Shown: positions 54,378-63,049 of the stretch, in pieces
Position numbering within the stretch: position 1 is the first letter of the stretch
Layout of the letters: every line of letters starts with the position of its first letter
Assembly (NCBI GenBank): GCA_934133165.1
Contig: CAKPAW010000005.1
Coordinates: forward strand, 1 to 64,000
Length of the DNA stretch: 64,000 bases
Direction: 5' to 3'
Origin: an uncultured Clostridia bacterium
Lineage (GTDB): Bacteria > Bacillota > Clostridia > TANB77 > CAG-508
Translations under genes and position numbers: made by a program
Notes under the pieces: model-generated
What the model was told of the DNA's origin: nothing
Seen by the model: only the letters and a program-made list of their open reading frames with translations
The model's database searches: none

Positions 54378-54417
54378 CAAAAAGAACGTTTTTTTAATAT
54401 AAAAACGTTCTTTTTGT
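54378..54417 (+). terminator. Terminator after the DUF3048 gene
   Basis: ACAAAAAGAACGTTTTT and AAAAACGTTCTTTTTGT form a perfect 17-bp stem with a 6-7 base loop. Confidence 0.92.
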
Positions 54418-54703
54418 ATCGAATATTATTCAAGTGTCGAATTTTGTCTTACGATTTTTCTTGATTTTTAGGTAAAATCATGCTAGTATAAGGTCATGCA
54501 ATCTATTTGACAATTGCATGACTAATTTTATTTAAATAACTAAATCAAGAAACTTAGGAAGAGACAGAAATTTTAATTAATAATCTAGTTTATTTATTTT
54601 AAAATTATTTCTAAAAAAATTTAAGATTAAATATTAGGAATTCAAAATTAAAGATTGAAGTTTCAAATATTAAATTTAAAAATCAAAATCAAATCTAAAA
54701 AAC
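54418..54703. promoter_or_regulatory. Long non-coding stretch with Spo0A-like box and inverted repeat
   Basis: No ORF is seen. It holds TGTCGAA at 54435-54441; a promoter-like TTGATT-17-TAGTAT ending at 54489; and a perfect inverted repeat GTCATGCAAT/ATTGCATGAC at 54493-54522 right at the predicted transcription start, which looks like an operator or an RNA 5' hairpin. The remainder is A/T-rich with no further signal. Confidence 0.35.
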
Positions 54704-54798
54704 CAGAATCAAGATTTTATACGCAGTGCGAACTGCTACAAAATCTTGATTCTGCCATATTTATCTTCTACAGAAAGTTATCATACTATGATAACTTT
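54704..54798. repeat. Mosaic palindromic repeat, modules C + A
   Basis: Module C: 15-bp perfect arms CAGAATCAAGATTTT (54704-54718) and its complement (54740-54754), with a nested GCAGTGCGAACTGC. A linker CCATATTTATCTTCTACAG is followed by module A, a perfect 25-base palindrome at 54774-54798. It is the only copy seen here that joins C to A. Confidence 0.8.
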
Positions 54799-54999
54799 CC
54801 TAGAATCTAAAAAAATATCCAAGATTACAAAAATAGAATAAAGAAGGGAGGCTAATTAGTATTAAGCTGTTTCATTAAAAGAGAGCAGTGAAATTTATAG
54901 TCTGTTATTGTCAATGAAATTGTAAATAATCAATAAATATTTACTAAAAAGTATTGTTAAAGAGTAATATATTTAGTATAATTGGAAAGGATAAAGCCT

Positions 55000-55870
55000 A
55001 TGGCAAATGAAAGACAAGAAGAATTACAATTACAAACAAAAGAGAAAAAATACAATCTAAAAAACGATGTAATATTTCAAACCTTCTTTAGTCGTAAAGG
55101 AAATGAAGAGTTTCTAATAGACTTTTTAAATGCACTATTGAATAAAGATATAAAATCAATAGAAGTACGAGAAGAAGTGAATTTAGAAAGATTAAGTAAA
55201 GAAGAAAAAGGTGGAAGATTAGATTTACAAGCAAAATTAGAAGATGGGACAATAATATCAATAGAAATGCAACTAAGAAACGAATATAATATAGAAGAAA
55301 GAACTACGCTATATAGTGGAAAGGTAATATCAAGAGAAACTGAAAGAGGAACAGACTACGAAGATATAAATCAAGTAATAATGATAAACATATTAGAGTA
55401 TAATTTCTTAAAGGTAGAAGATTACATATCAGAGACAGCAATAGTATTAGAGAAGCATAGAGACTATGAAGTGCTAACAGGATTAAAGTGGTATTTTATA
55501 GAACTACCAAAGTTTAGAAAGCAAAATCCAGACATGAACGAGAAAATAAATCAATGGTTAGCATTTATAGATGATTATAATAAGGAGATGATTAAGGTGG
55601 CAGAGGAAAAAAATGATAAACTAAAAAAAGCAAGAATTGAAATGAATTATTTAACAGGAGATGCAGAAGTAAGAAGATTAGCCGAATTAAGAGAAAAATG
55701 GGAAATGGATAGAATAAGTGCTATTAATCATGCCACAAGAAAAGGAAAAGAAGAACGGAAAGATTGAAGTAGCAAAAAAATTATTAGAAATGGGAATGAC
55801 AATTGAACAAATTATAGATGCTACTCAACTTAGTAAAGAAGAAATAGAAAAACTCTCTAAAGAAAAATAA
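55000..55870 (+). CDS. Rpn-family PD-(D/E)XK nuclease, frameshifted near the C-terminus
   Basis: Rpn proteins are transposase-derived nucleases linked to RecA-independent recombination and phage defence. Start ATG 55000 (GGAAAGG upstream). N-terminal NLKNDVIFQTFFSRKGNEEF is typical; the nuclease core is GRLDLQAKLEDGTIISIEMQLRN. The main frame stops at 55767. Skipping C55756 of the CGG codon gives GKIEVAKKLLEMGMTIEQII and a helical tail to 55870, matching the usual Rpn C-terminus. Full length would be about 289 residues. Confidence 0.8.
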
Positions 55871-55890
55871 TACATAAAATTTAAAATAAT

Positions 55891-55923
55891 TCGACCAACC
55901 AAAGATAAAACTTTGGTTGTTTT
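55891..55923 (+). terminator. Terminator after rpn
   Basis: AACCAAAG and CTTTGGTT form a stem around ATAAAA, followed by TGTTTTT. Confidence 0.75.
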
Positions 55924-55947
55924 TATATCAAATCTTATTTAAAATAA

Positions 55948-55976
55948 TTGAAAAAGTAAATAAGCAATGCTATAAT
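55948..55976 (+). promoter_or_regulatory. Sigma-A promoter with extended -10
   Basis: TTGAAA at 55948-55953, a 17-base spacer ending TGC, and TATAAT at 55971-55976. It precedes the small DUF4160-like remnant and then era. Confidence 0.7.
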
Positions 55977-55990
55977 AAGGAAGGTTAATA

Positions 55991-56050
55991 ATGCCTATTA
56001 TATCTCAATTTTATAGAATTATTATATGTTTTGTATATTTATCAAAATGA
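55991..56050 (+). pseudogene. DUF4160-like N-terminal remnant
   Basis: AAGGAAGG and ATG 55991 start MPIISQFYRIIICFVYLSK and then a stop. The first dozen residues match the usual start of DUF4160 proteins, whose next part (metal-like HFHA segment) is missing. A short continuation in another frame (MFIKMMEK-like) suggests frameshift and deletion. Alternatively it is a translated leader peptide of era. Confidence 0.45.
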
Positions 56051-56149
56051 TGGAGAAATAATAAAAATTAATAGTAAAAAAATAAATTAGGTGACTAAAT
56101 TTTACAAATTTAGCACTTTCAATATGTTAATATAAATTAGGAGAAAGAA

Positions 56150-57058
56150 ATGGAAGAAAAATTTAAATCAGGTTTTGTATCAATTATAGGAAGAACAAAT
56201 GTGGGAAAATCAACAATTATAAATAGTTTAGTGGGAGAAAAAGTAGCAGCAGTTGCTAATAAAACGCAAACAACAAGAACTGCAATTCGTGCAATTGTAA
56301 ATAGAGAAAACTCTCAAATTATTTTTATAGACACACCAGGAATACACAAACCAAAATCTAAATTAAGCGAAGTTATGATAGATACAGCATTTACTTTTAT
56401 TGGAGATGTTGATGTTGTAGTATTTGTTATAGATGGAACTTCAAAAGAAATAGGCAGAGGAGACTCAAAAATATTAGAAAAGATAAGACAAGCTGGTAAA
56501 AAAACAATATTGGCTATTAATAAAGTTGATTTAGTAGAAAATAAAGAGGATTTATTAAAATTAATTGAATTATATAAACAGGAGTACAATTTTACTGCAG
56601 TTGTTCCAATTTCAGCAACAAAAAAAGATAATTTAGAAATTTTATTACAAGAAATAGAAAGTAACCTAAAAGAAGGTCCTGCATATTATGATATAGACGA
56701 ATATACAGATCAAACAACAAGACAACTAGTAGAAGAAATAATAAGAGAAAAAGCATTAAGACTACTTCAAGACGAAGTTCCACATGGAATTTTAGTAGAA
56801 ACAGAAAAAGTAAAATTTAGAAAAACAAAAGAAAAAGAAGAAATATACGATATAGATGCTACAATTTACTGCTTAAGAGAATCACATAAAGGAATTATAA
56901 TAGGAAAAAACGGAAGTATGCTTAAAAAGATAGGAACATATGCAAGACAAGATTTAGAAGATATGTTAGGTACAAAAGTTAATTTAAAAATTTGGGTAAA
57001 AGTAAAAGAAGATTGGCTAAACAATGACAGCATAATAAAGAAATTCAAATTAAAATAG
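56150..57058 (+). CDS. era: GTPase Era
   Basis: An essential ribosome assembly GTPase that binds the 3' end of 16S rRNA. 302 residues. G1 GRTNVGKST (about 14-22), switch QTTRTAIRAI, G3 DTPGIH, G4 NKVD, then a C-terminal KH domain with GIIIGKNGSMLKKIG. It is followed by yqzL and recO, the normal Firmicutes order. GGAGAAAG precedes the ATG. Confidence 0.97.
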   Translation: MEEKFKSGFVSIIGRTNVGKSTIINSLVGEKVAAVANKTQTTRTAIRAIVNRENSQIIFIDTPGIHKPKSKLSEVMIDTAFTFIGDVDVVVFVIDGTSKEIGRGDSKILEKIRQAGKKTILAINKVDLVENKEDLLKLIELYKQEYNFTAVVPISATKKDNLEILLQEIESNLKEGPAYYDIDEYTDQTTRQLVEEIIREKALRLLQDEVPHGILVETEKVKFRKTKEKEEIYDIDATIYCLRESHKGIIIGKNGSMLKKIGTYARQDLEDMLGTKVNLKIWVKVKEDWLNNDSIIKKFKLK

Positions 57059-57140
57059 AACCATAACTTTCCAAGTATAAAATAGGTAAAAAAGTAAAAA
57101 ATAAGAACAAAGAAAAAATAGCATAAAGGAGTGTAAGCGT

Positions 57141-57317
57141 ATGATAAAACAATTAGCATGGAATACATTTAAAAATACTGGGGACATAAATTCCTATTTA
57201 GAGTTTGTGGAAGTAGAAAACATGGAAAAAAAGATGAAACAAGATTTACTAATAACAGAAGAAAAGAAAACACCAAATTTAGGAGAAAATATAGGAATAG
57301 ATACAAACAATAAATAA
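57141..57317 (+). CDS. yqzL: YqzL family small protein
   Basis: 58 residues, MIKQLAWNTFKNTGDINSYL at the start. The W-x2-F-x2-TG-x-I-x2-YL pattern is that of the short YqzL protein found between era and recO in Firmicutes. AAAGGAGTG lies nine bases upstream. The function is unknown. Position and pattern agree, so this is likely genuine despite its size. Confidence 0.8.
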   Translation: MIKQLAWNTFKNTGDINSYLEFVEVENMEKKMKQDLLITEEKKTPNLGENIGIDTNNK

Positions 57318-57334
57318 AATAAGGAAAATATAAT

Positions 57335-58045
57335 ATGGGTACTATAAAAACTAAAGGGATAATAATTGCCGAAAATAATATGGGTGATTTCGATAAAATG
57401 GTAACTATATTAACACCAAACGGAAAAATTGGGTGCTCTGCAAAAGGAGCAAGAAGACCAAAGAGTCAATTAATGGCAGGCACTCAATTCCTATGCTTTG
57501 GTGAATATATGTTATTTAAAGGAAATAATACATATACTTTAAACTCATGTGAGACAATAGAAGTGTTTTACGATATTAGAATAGATTTAGATAAATTAGA
57601 ATATGCATCACAAATAACTAAAATAATACAAGATGTAACAGATGAAAACCAAAACACATATAAAATTTTGCAGTTATACTTAAATACTTTATATGTAATA
57701 TCAAAAACAGATTTGGATTTAGATTTTGTTATATCAATCTTTAAATTACGATTAATGTGTTTGTTGGGATTTACACCTAGAATAGAAGAATGTGTAAATT
57801 GTAATCAAAAAGATAATTTACATTACTTTAGCTTAAAAGACAATGGATTAAAGTGTGAAAGTTGTGGCAAACAAGACACAGGTGCAATTCAAATATCAGA
57901 GTCAACTAAAATGGCAATTACATATATAATTAAGGCACCAGCCAAAAAATTATATTCATTTGAAATATCAGAAGAAAACAAAAAACAATTAGAAATGATA
58001 AGCAAATTATATACAAACTTAAAATTAGAGAAAGAATACAAATAA
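57335..58045 (+). CDS. recO: DNA repair protein RecO
   Basis: RecO loads RecA with RecF/RecR. 236 residues. The N-terminal OB fold has KTKGIIIAENNMGDFDKMVTI and CSAKGARRPKSQL; the C-terminal domain has a zinc finger with CVNC and CESCGK. It starts 17 bases after yqzL. Its stop codon lies in the left arm of the terminator. Confidence 0.94.
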   Translation: MGTIKTKGIIIAENNMGDFDKMVTILTPNGKIGCSAKGARRPKSQLMAGTQFLCFGEYMLFKGNNTYTLNSCETIEVFYDIRIDLDKLEYASQITKIIQDVTDENQNTYKILQLYLNTLYVISKTDLDLDFVISIFKLRLMCLLGFTPRIEECVNCNQKDNLHYFSLKDNGLKCESCGKQDTGAIQISESTKMAITYIIKAPAKKLYSFEISEENKKQLEMISKLYTNLKLEKEYK

Positions 58046-58069
58046 AATATTGTATTCTTTCTCTTTTTA
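58028..58069 (+). terminator. Terminator overlapping the recO stop
   Basis: GAGAAAGAATACAA and TTGTATTCTTTCTC pair, followed by T5. Confidence 0.9.
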
Positions 58070-58101
58070 TGATATATTGAAAAGCAAATAGGAGGTAAAT
58101 T

Positions 58102-59340
58102 ATGTGGGGAGATATTGCAATTGCCTTTTTACTTGCTTTTATCACATCATTCATATTAACACCTTATACAATAAGAATTGCTAAAAAGATAGGAGCTGTA
58201 GATATACCAAAAGATAATAGAAGAATGCATAATAAGGCTATGCCAAAATTTGGTGGACCTGCTATTATCATAGGTTTTTTAATATCAACAATTTATTTGA
58301 TAATAACATCTTCAATAGAAGGAAATATAAATATATTTGGACCGGAAAACTATATTGTTAAACTAGTTGGTTTTCTATGTGGAATACTTGTATTAAGTAC
58401 ATTTTGTTTTTTCGATGATATAAAAGGGATACATCCTTTGGTAAAATTATTAGGACAAGTTATAGCAGCAGGAATTGTTGTAGCATGTGGAATTAGAATA
58501 GACAATTTTGATATACCATTTTTCGAAGGAAATATAGTAATAGGAAATGTATTTTCTATAATTCTAACTATGGGGTGGATTGTAGGAATTACAAATGCTA
58601 TTAATCTAATAGATGGATTAGACGGATTATCTACTGGAATTTCAATAATTTCATGTATATCACTACTAATAATATTTGCTTTAAATGGTTCACCATTTTT
58701 AGCAATTATATTAATAACAGCACTAATAGGTGCCTTAGCTGGATTTTTACCATTTAACTTTAACCCAGCCAAAACATTTATAGGAGATATAGGTTCAAAC
58801 TTTATAGGATTTACACTTTCAATAGTATCAATACTTGGAGTTGCTAAAACAGCAACAGCATTTGTTATAGTATTGCCAATGATAGTTTTGGGATTGCCTA
58901 TATTTGATACATTATCTGCAATAGTAAGAAGATTAGCAAAAGGAAAATCATTAAAAGCAGTATTTCAAGCAGATAAAGGACATTTACATCATAAATTAAT
59001 AGCTAAAGGACTAACACAAAAAGAAGCAGTTTTATTATTATATGGAGTTAGTGCAGCATGTGGAATGTTTGCAGTTATTCTATTCGAAAGTGATATATGG
59101 AAAGCACTTTCATTTGCATTAATGGTTGTAGCAGTAGTATTTGTTGGATATAGAGAATTCTTTAAATTAAAGGAAGATGAAAGAGAAATGCATAAATGTT
59201 CAGCATGTGGCTATATTTATGATCCTAAAATAGGAGACATAGAACATGACGTAGAACCAAAAACAAAATTTGAGGATTTACCAGAAAAATGGACTTGCCC
59301 ATTGTGTAAAGCCACAAAAGACCAATTTGGAAAAATATAA
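58102..59340 (+). CDS. WecA/TagO-type glycosyl-phosphate transferase fused to rubredoxin
   Basis: 412 residues. Residues 1-350 form a multi-pass MraY/WecA-family enzyme that moves a sugar-1-phosphate (usually GlcNAc) to undecaprenyl phosphate: NAINLIDGLDGLSTG, FIGDIGSNFIGF, and DKGHLHHKLIAKG. After the last membrane helix (about 330-350) and a short charged linker comes a complete rubredoxin: C366-x2-C369 in KCSACGYIYDPKIGD and C399-x2-C402 in WTCPLCK. One continuous frame. The role of a redox iron site on this enzyme is unknown. Confidence 0.92.
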   Translation: MWGDIAIAFLLAFITSFILTPYTIRIAKKIGAVDIPKDNRRMHNKAMPKFGGPAIIIGFLISTIYLIITSSIEGNINIFGPENYIVKLVGFLCGILVLSTFCFFDDIKGIHPLVKLLGQVIAAGIVVACGIRIDNFDIPFFEGNIVIGNVFSIILTMGWIVGITNAINLIDGLDGLSTGISIISCISLLIIFALNGSPFLAIILITALIGALAGFLPFNFNPAKTFIGDIGSNFIGFTLSIVSILGVAKTATAFVIVLPMIVLGLPIFDTLSAIVRRLAKGKSLKAVFQADKGHLHHKLIAKGLTQKEAVLLLYGVSAACGMFAVILFESDIWKALSFALMVVAVVFVGYREFFKLKEDEREMHKCSACGYIYDPKIGDIEHDVEPKTKFEDLPEKWTCPLCKATKDQFGKI

Positions 59341-59343
59341 AAT

Positions 59344-59393
59344 TAAAAAGATGTCTTATTTTTTTTAATGATAAATAAGGCATCTTTCTTTTA
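59344..59393 (+). terminator. Terminator after the WecA-rubredoxin gene
   Basis: AAAAGATGTCTTATTT and AAATAAGGCATCTTT pair with one G-T, followed by T-rich sequence. A second partial copy of AAGATGTCTTTTTTT follows at about 59440. Confidence 0.8.
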
Positions 59394-59523
59394 GTATTGT
59401 AAACTTTAATAAAGTATAGTTTAAAGTTTAAATTTATACAAGATGTCTTTTTTTGTGTAATACTATGAAATTAAGAAAAAATATGATATAATACCGATAT
59501 CATAAAATTGAAAGGAAAATAAA

Positions 59524-60393
59524 ATGGATAAAATAGAAAAATTTTTAGCATATAATGGAAAAATAAATATAACTTGTGTTTCAACTACAGAATTAGTAGA
59601 AGAAGCAAGAAAAATACATGACTTAAGTCCAGTTGCAACAGCAGCACTTGGTAGATGTTTAACAATGGCAGTACTAATGTCATCTAACACAAAAGAGGCA
59701 GAAGATAGCTTAACTTTGCAAATAAAAGGAAATGGACCAATAGGAAATATTATAGTAACATCAGATAGTAATTTAAAGGTAAAAGGATATGTAACAAATC
59801 CAGCAGTAGATGTACCTTTAAAAAAAGATGGAAAATTAGATGTAGGAACAGCAGTAGGAAAAGATGGATTTTTATATGTAATAAAAGATATAGGACTAAA
59901 AGAACCATACGTTGGAATGTCAAAGTTAGTAACAGGAGAAATTGCAGAAGACTTCGCAAATTACTATTATATATCAGAGCAAAAGAACACTGCAGTAGCA
60001 TTAGGAGTTCTTGTAGATAAAAATGGTGTAAAAAGTGCAGGAGGATTTATAGTAACATCAATGCCAGATGCAACAGAAGATGAATTATTTATATTAGAAA
60101 ATAGATTAGTAGAAGCAAAACCAATAAGCCAAATGTTAGACGAGGAAATGAGTTTATTAGATATAGCAAAAGATATAACAGGTGATGCAAACATAAAAGT
60201 ATTAAAAGATGAAAGAAAACCAGAATACAAATGTAATTGCTCAAAAGAAAAAATGGAAACAGCATTAAAAACAATAGGAAAAGAAGAATTAGCAAAGATA
60301 TTAGAAGAAGATAAAAAAGCAGAAATAGTTTGTCATTTTTGTAATAAAAAATATGAATTCAATGAGGAAGACTTAAAAAAGCTTATTGGATAG
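59524..60393 (+). CDS. hslO: Redox-regulated chaperone Hsp33
   Basis: Hsp33 is switched on by oxidation when its zinc-bound cysteines form disulfides. 289 residues. N-terminal core with LGRCLTMAVLMSS and LQIKGNGPIGNI; the C-terminal redox switch is CNC (KCNCSKEK) and CHFC (VCHFCNKKYEF). It precedes pth by 8 bases. It fits with the oxidative-stress content of this anaerobe. Confidence 0.95.
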   Translation: MDKIEKFLAYNGKINITCVSTTELVEEARKIHDLSPVATAALGRCLTMAVLMSSNTKEAEDSLTLQIKGNGPIGNIIVTSDSNLKVKGYVTNPAVDVPLKKDGKLDVGTAVGKDGFLYVIKDIGLKEPYVGMSKLVTGEIAEDFANYYYISEQKNTAVALGVLVDKNGVKSAGGFIVTSMPDATEDELFILENRLVEAKPISQMLDEEMSLLDIAKDITGDANIKVLKDERKPEYKCNCSKEKMETALKTIGKEELAKILEEDKKAEIVCHFCNKKYEFNEEDLKKLIG

Positions 60394-60401
60394 GAGGAAA
60401 A

Positions 60402-60959
60402 ATGTATTTAATAGTAGGGCTTGGAAATCCTGAGGAAGATTATAGTAAAACAAGGCACAATATGGGATTTAATACTATAAACAAAATAGCAAAGGAATAT
60501 AGTATTGAAGTTAACAAGAAAAAATTTGACGCGTTATATGGAGAAGGTCTTATAGAAAATGAAAAGGTTATTTTATTAAAACCTCAAACATATATGAATT
60601 TAAGTGGAAAATCAATTGTTCAAGTTGTTAATTTTTATAAAATTCCAATTGAAAATGTTTTCGTTATATATGATGATATTGATATTGAACCAGGTAAAAT
60701 AAAAATTAGAAAAAAAGGTAGTAGCGGTTCACACAATGGAATGAAATCTGTTGTTGCAGAACTTCAAACAGAAGATTTTGCGCGAATTAGAGTAGGTATA
60801 GGAAAACCTGAATATAAAGACGATATGATAAATTATGTTATAGGTGCTATTCCAGAAGAAGAAAGAAACATATTAGATGAAGGAACTACAAAAGCTGAAA
60901 AAGCAATGATTTCAATTATAAAAGATGGAATTGATATAGCTATGAATAAGTTTAACTAA
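60402..60959 (+). CDS. pth: Peptidyl-tRNA hydrolase
   Basis: Releases peptides from prematurely dropped peptidyl-tRNA. 185 residues. VGLGNPEEDYSKTRHNMGF holds the catalytic His (about residue 20); LKPQTYMNLSGKS, VIYDDIDIEPGKIKIRKKGSSGSHNGMKS and ARIRVGIGKP are family motifs. AGGAGG lies just upstream. A long palindrome separates it from rng. Confidence 0.97.
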   Translation: MYLIVGLGNPEEDYSKTRHNMGFNTINKIAKEYSIEVNKKKFDALYGEGLIENEKVILLKPQTYMNLSGKSIVQVVNFYKIPIENVFVIYDDIDIEPGKIKIRKKGSSGSHNGMKSVVAELQTEDFARIRVGIGKPEYKDDMINYVIGAIPEEERNILDEGTTKAEKAMISIIKDGIDIAMNKFN

Positions 60960-60969
60960 GAAAGGGAAA

Positions 60970-61094
60970 GTTTGAAAAATAATTACAATTTTGGCCGCCT
61001 CAAATTTTGTTTAAAACGCGGTTACATACACAAAGTATGCACCCTGGACTTTTAAATAAAATTTTCATTGCCAAAATTTAATTCTTTTTCAAAC
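60970..61094. repeat. Long imperfect palindrome (MITE-like) before rng
   Basis: The outer arms GTTTGAAAAATAATTACAAT (plus TTTGGC) at 60970-60995 and its near complement at 61070-61094 pair; inner arms AAATTTTGTTTAAAA and TTTTAAATAAAATTT continue the stem. The whole 125 bases form one imperfect hairpin with no ORF. It ends within a few bases of the rng RBS. Confidence 0.75.
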
Positions 61095-61111
61095 GAGGAA
61101 TGAAATTAGGT

Positions 61112-62305
61112 ATGCAAGAATTAATTGTTGTTCAAAAACAAGACTTAAAAGAAATTAGTATTTTAGAAGATGGTATTTTAAAAGAACATTACAAGGAAAA
61201 AGAAGACAAAAAACGTCTAGAGGGTAATATTTATATAGGTAAAGTTACAGATGTTTTAATAGGAATGCAAGCGGCATTTGTAGATATAGGAGCAGAAAAA
61301 AATGCATTTTTGCATATAAGAGACATATTACCTAAAAAAAGTAATATAAAAGGAAACAAGGAAGAAGAATTAGAGAACTATAAAATAAAAGATTATATAA
61401 AACCAAATCAAAAAGTACTAGTACAAGTAAAAAAAGATAGTAACAATATAAAGGGCGCTAGAGTAAGTACTAATATACAAATAGCAGGGAGATTTGTTGT
61501 AATTCTTCCTGAAAATGATTTCATTACAGTTTCTCAAAAAATAGAAAATGAGGAAGAAAGGAACAGACTAATAAGCATAGTAGAAAGTGTTAAAAAAGAT
61601 AAAAAAATAGGTATTATAATTCGAACAGCAGCAGAAGGAAAAGAAGAAAGTAAAATAAAAAAGGACATAGAAAATACTTTAAAAGAATTAGAAAATATAC
61701 AAAAAGAATTTTTAAATTCAGATGATAAAGTACCAAAAATAATAAAAAAGAATGATACAATTTTAGAAAAGATTCTATTAGATATTGCAGATAATAAACT
61801 AGAAAAAATATATGCAAATAACAAAGAATTACAAAAAGAAATAGAACAAATTTTAAAAAGATTACAAGAAGATGTAACAATAAAAGTAGAACTTGTAGAA
61901 GAAGGACTAGAAAATAAATATGATTTAAATAGTCAAATAGAAAAAATATCAAATAGAAAAATATGGCTTAAATGTGGCGGATTTATCACAATAGATAAAA
62001 CAGAAGCATTAACTGCAATAGATGTAAACTCAGGTAAATTTACTGGAAAAGAAAATATAGAAAAAACAGCATTAAAAGTAAACAAAGAAGCTAGTATAGA
62101 AATTGCAAAACAATTAAGACTACGAGATATAGGCGGAATAATTATTATAGACTACATAGATATGAATGAAGAAACTAGTAGAGAAGAAATAATAGAACTG
62201 TTAAAAGAAAATCTAAAAAATGACAGAGCAAAAACACAAGTAATGGAATTTACTAAGCTAAGTTTATTAGAAATAACAAGAAAGCATATGTTTAGTGAGG
62301 AATAA
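61112..62305 (+). CDS. rng: Ribonuclease G/E family protein
   Basis: An endoribonuclease for 5S/16S rRNA maturation and mRNA decay. 397 residues from ATG 61112; ATG 61100 abuts GAGGA directly and is less likely, so the start is uncertain. An S1-like domain (GNIYIGKVTDVLIGMQAAFVDIG) is followed by the catalytic part with TAIDVNSGKFTG and RDIGGIIIIDYIDM. It is shorter than the usual 450-500 residues: the C-terminal zinc-link and dimer region is missing after EITRKHMFSEE. Confidence 0.88.
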   Translation: MQELIVVQKQDLKEISILEDGILKEHYKEKEDKKRLEGNIYIGKVTDVLIGMQAAFVDIGAEKNAFLHIRDILPKKSNIKGNKEEELENYKIKDYIKPNQKVLVQVKKDSNNIKGARVSTNIQIAGRFVVILPENDFITVSQKIENEEERNRLISIVESVKKDKKIGIIIRTAAEGKEESKIKKDIENTLKELENIQKEFLNSDDKVPKIIKKNDTILEKILLDIADNKLEKIYANNKELQKEIEQILKRLQEDVTIKVELVEEGLENKYDLNSQIEKISNRKIWLKCGGFITIDKTEALTAIDVNSGKFTGKENIEKTALKVNKEASIEIAKQLRLRDIGGIIIIDYIDMNEETSREEIIELLKENLKNDRAKTQVMEFTKLSLLEITRKHMFSEE

Positions 62306-62320
62306 AAGGAGGAATAAAAA

Positions 62321-62971
62321 ATGTCAAATCTTATTTATATAATGGGAAAAAGTTCAGCAGGAAAAGATACTATATATCAAAAAGTAAAAGAAAGAATAGA
62401 TACAAATTTATATATTCCTTATACAACAAGACCTATGAGAGAAGGAGAAGCTCAAGGGAGAGAATATAATTTTATAACCAGAGAAGAATTTAACAAATTG
62501 GAAAATGAACAAAAAGTAATGGAAAACAGAAATTACAATGTAATAAATAAGAATGGTGAGAAAGACATTTGGACATATGCAACAATAGCAGATGATCAAT
62601 GGAAACAAGATGGAGATTTTTTAAGTATAGGAACTTTAGAGTCTTATACGAGTATTTTAAGATATTTAAAGAATCATCCAGAAAAAGACTTAAAAATGGT
62701 ACCTGTATATATTTGCATAAGTGAAGAAGAAAGAAGAAAAAGAGCAACTGCAAGAGAAAATCAACAAGCAAAACCAAATTTTGAAGAAATGGAAAGAAGA
62801 TTAAAAGCTGATAATATAGATTTTTCAGAAGAAAATTTGAGAGAAGCAGGAATTTCAAAATTTGAAACCTTTGAAAATTATGATTTAAAAAAATGTGTAA
62901 ATGAAATTATTGAATACATACAAAGAAAAAGACAAAAAGAAGTAAGAATAGAAGAAGGAGAAGAAAGATAA
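62321..62971 (+). CDS. Guanylate-kinase-like P-loop protein
   Basis: 216 residues. P-loop MGKSSAGKDT (8-17) and the guanylate kinase hallmark YTTRPMREGEAQGREYNFIT. It differs from true Gmk in parts: the GMP-binding region is followed by WTYATIADDQWKQDGDFLSIG and the tail is long and charged. It could be an additional Gmk paralogue or a nucleotide kinase of altered specificity. It follows rng by 15 bases. Confidence 0.8.
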   Translation: MSNLIYIMGKSSAGKDTIYQKVKERIDTNLYIPYTTRPMREGEAQGREYNFITREEFNKLENEQKVMENRNYNVINKNGEKDIWTYATIADDQWKQDGDFLSIGTLESYTSILRYLKNHPEKDLKMVPVYICISEEERRKRATARENQQAKPNFEEMERRLKADNIDFSEENLREAGISKFETFENYDLKKCVNEIIEYIQRKRQKEVRIEEGEER

Positions 62972-62979
62972 AAAGTAAG

Positions 62980-63003
62980 GAATATCAAAAGATATTCCTT
63001 AAA
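62980..63003 (+). terminator. Hairpin after the guanylate-kinase-like gene
   Basis: AAGGAATATC and GATATTCCTT form a perfect 10-bp stem with an A4 loop. No T run follows, so it is a weak terminator or an mRNA-end stabiliser. Confidence 0.5.
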
Positions 63004-63049
63004 TCAATGGTATAATTTGAAACAAAAAAGAGAGGAATGAAATAATAAA

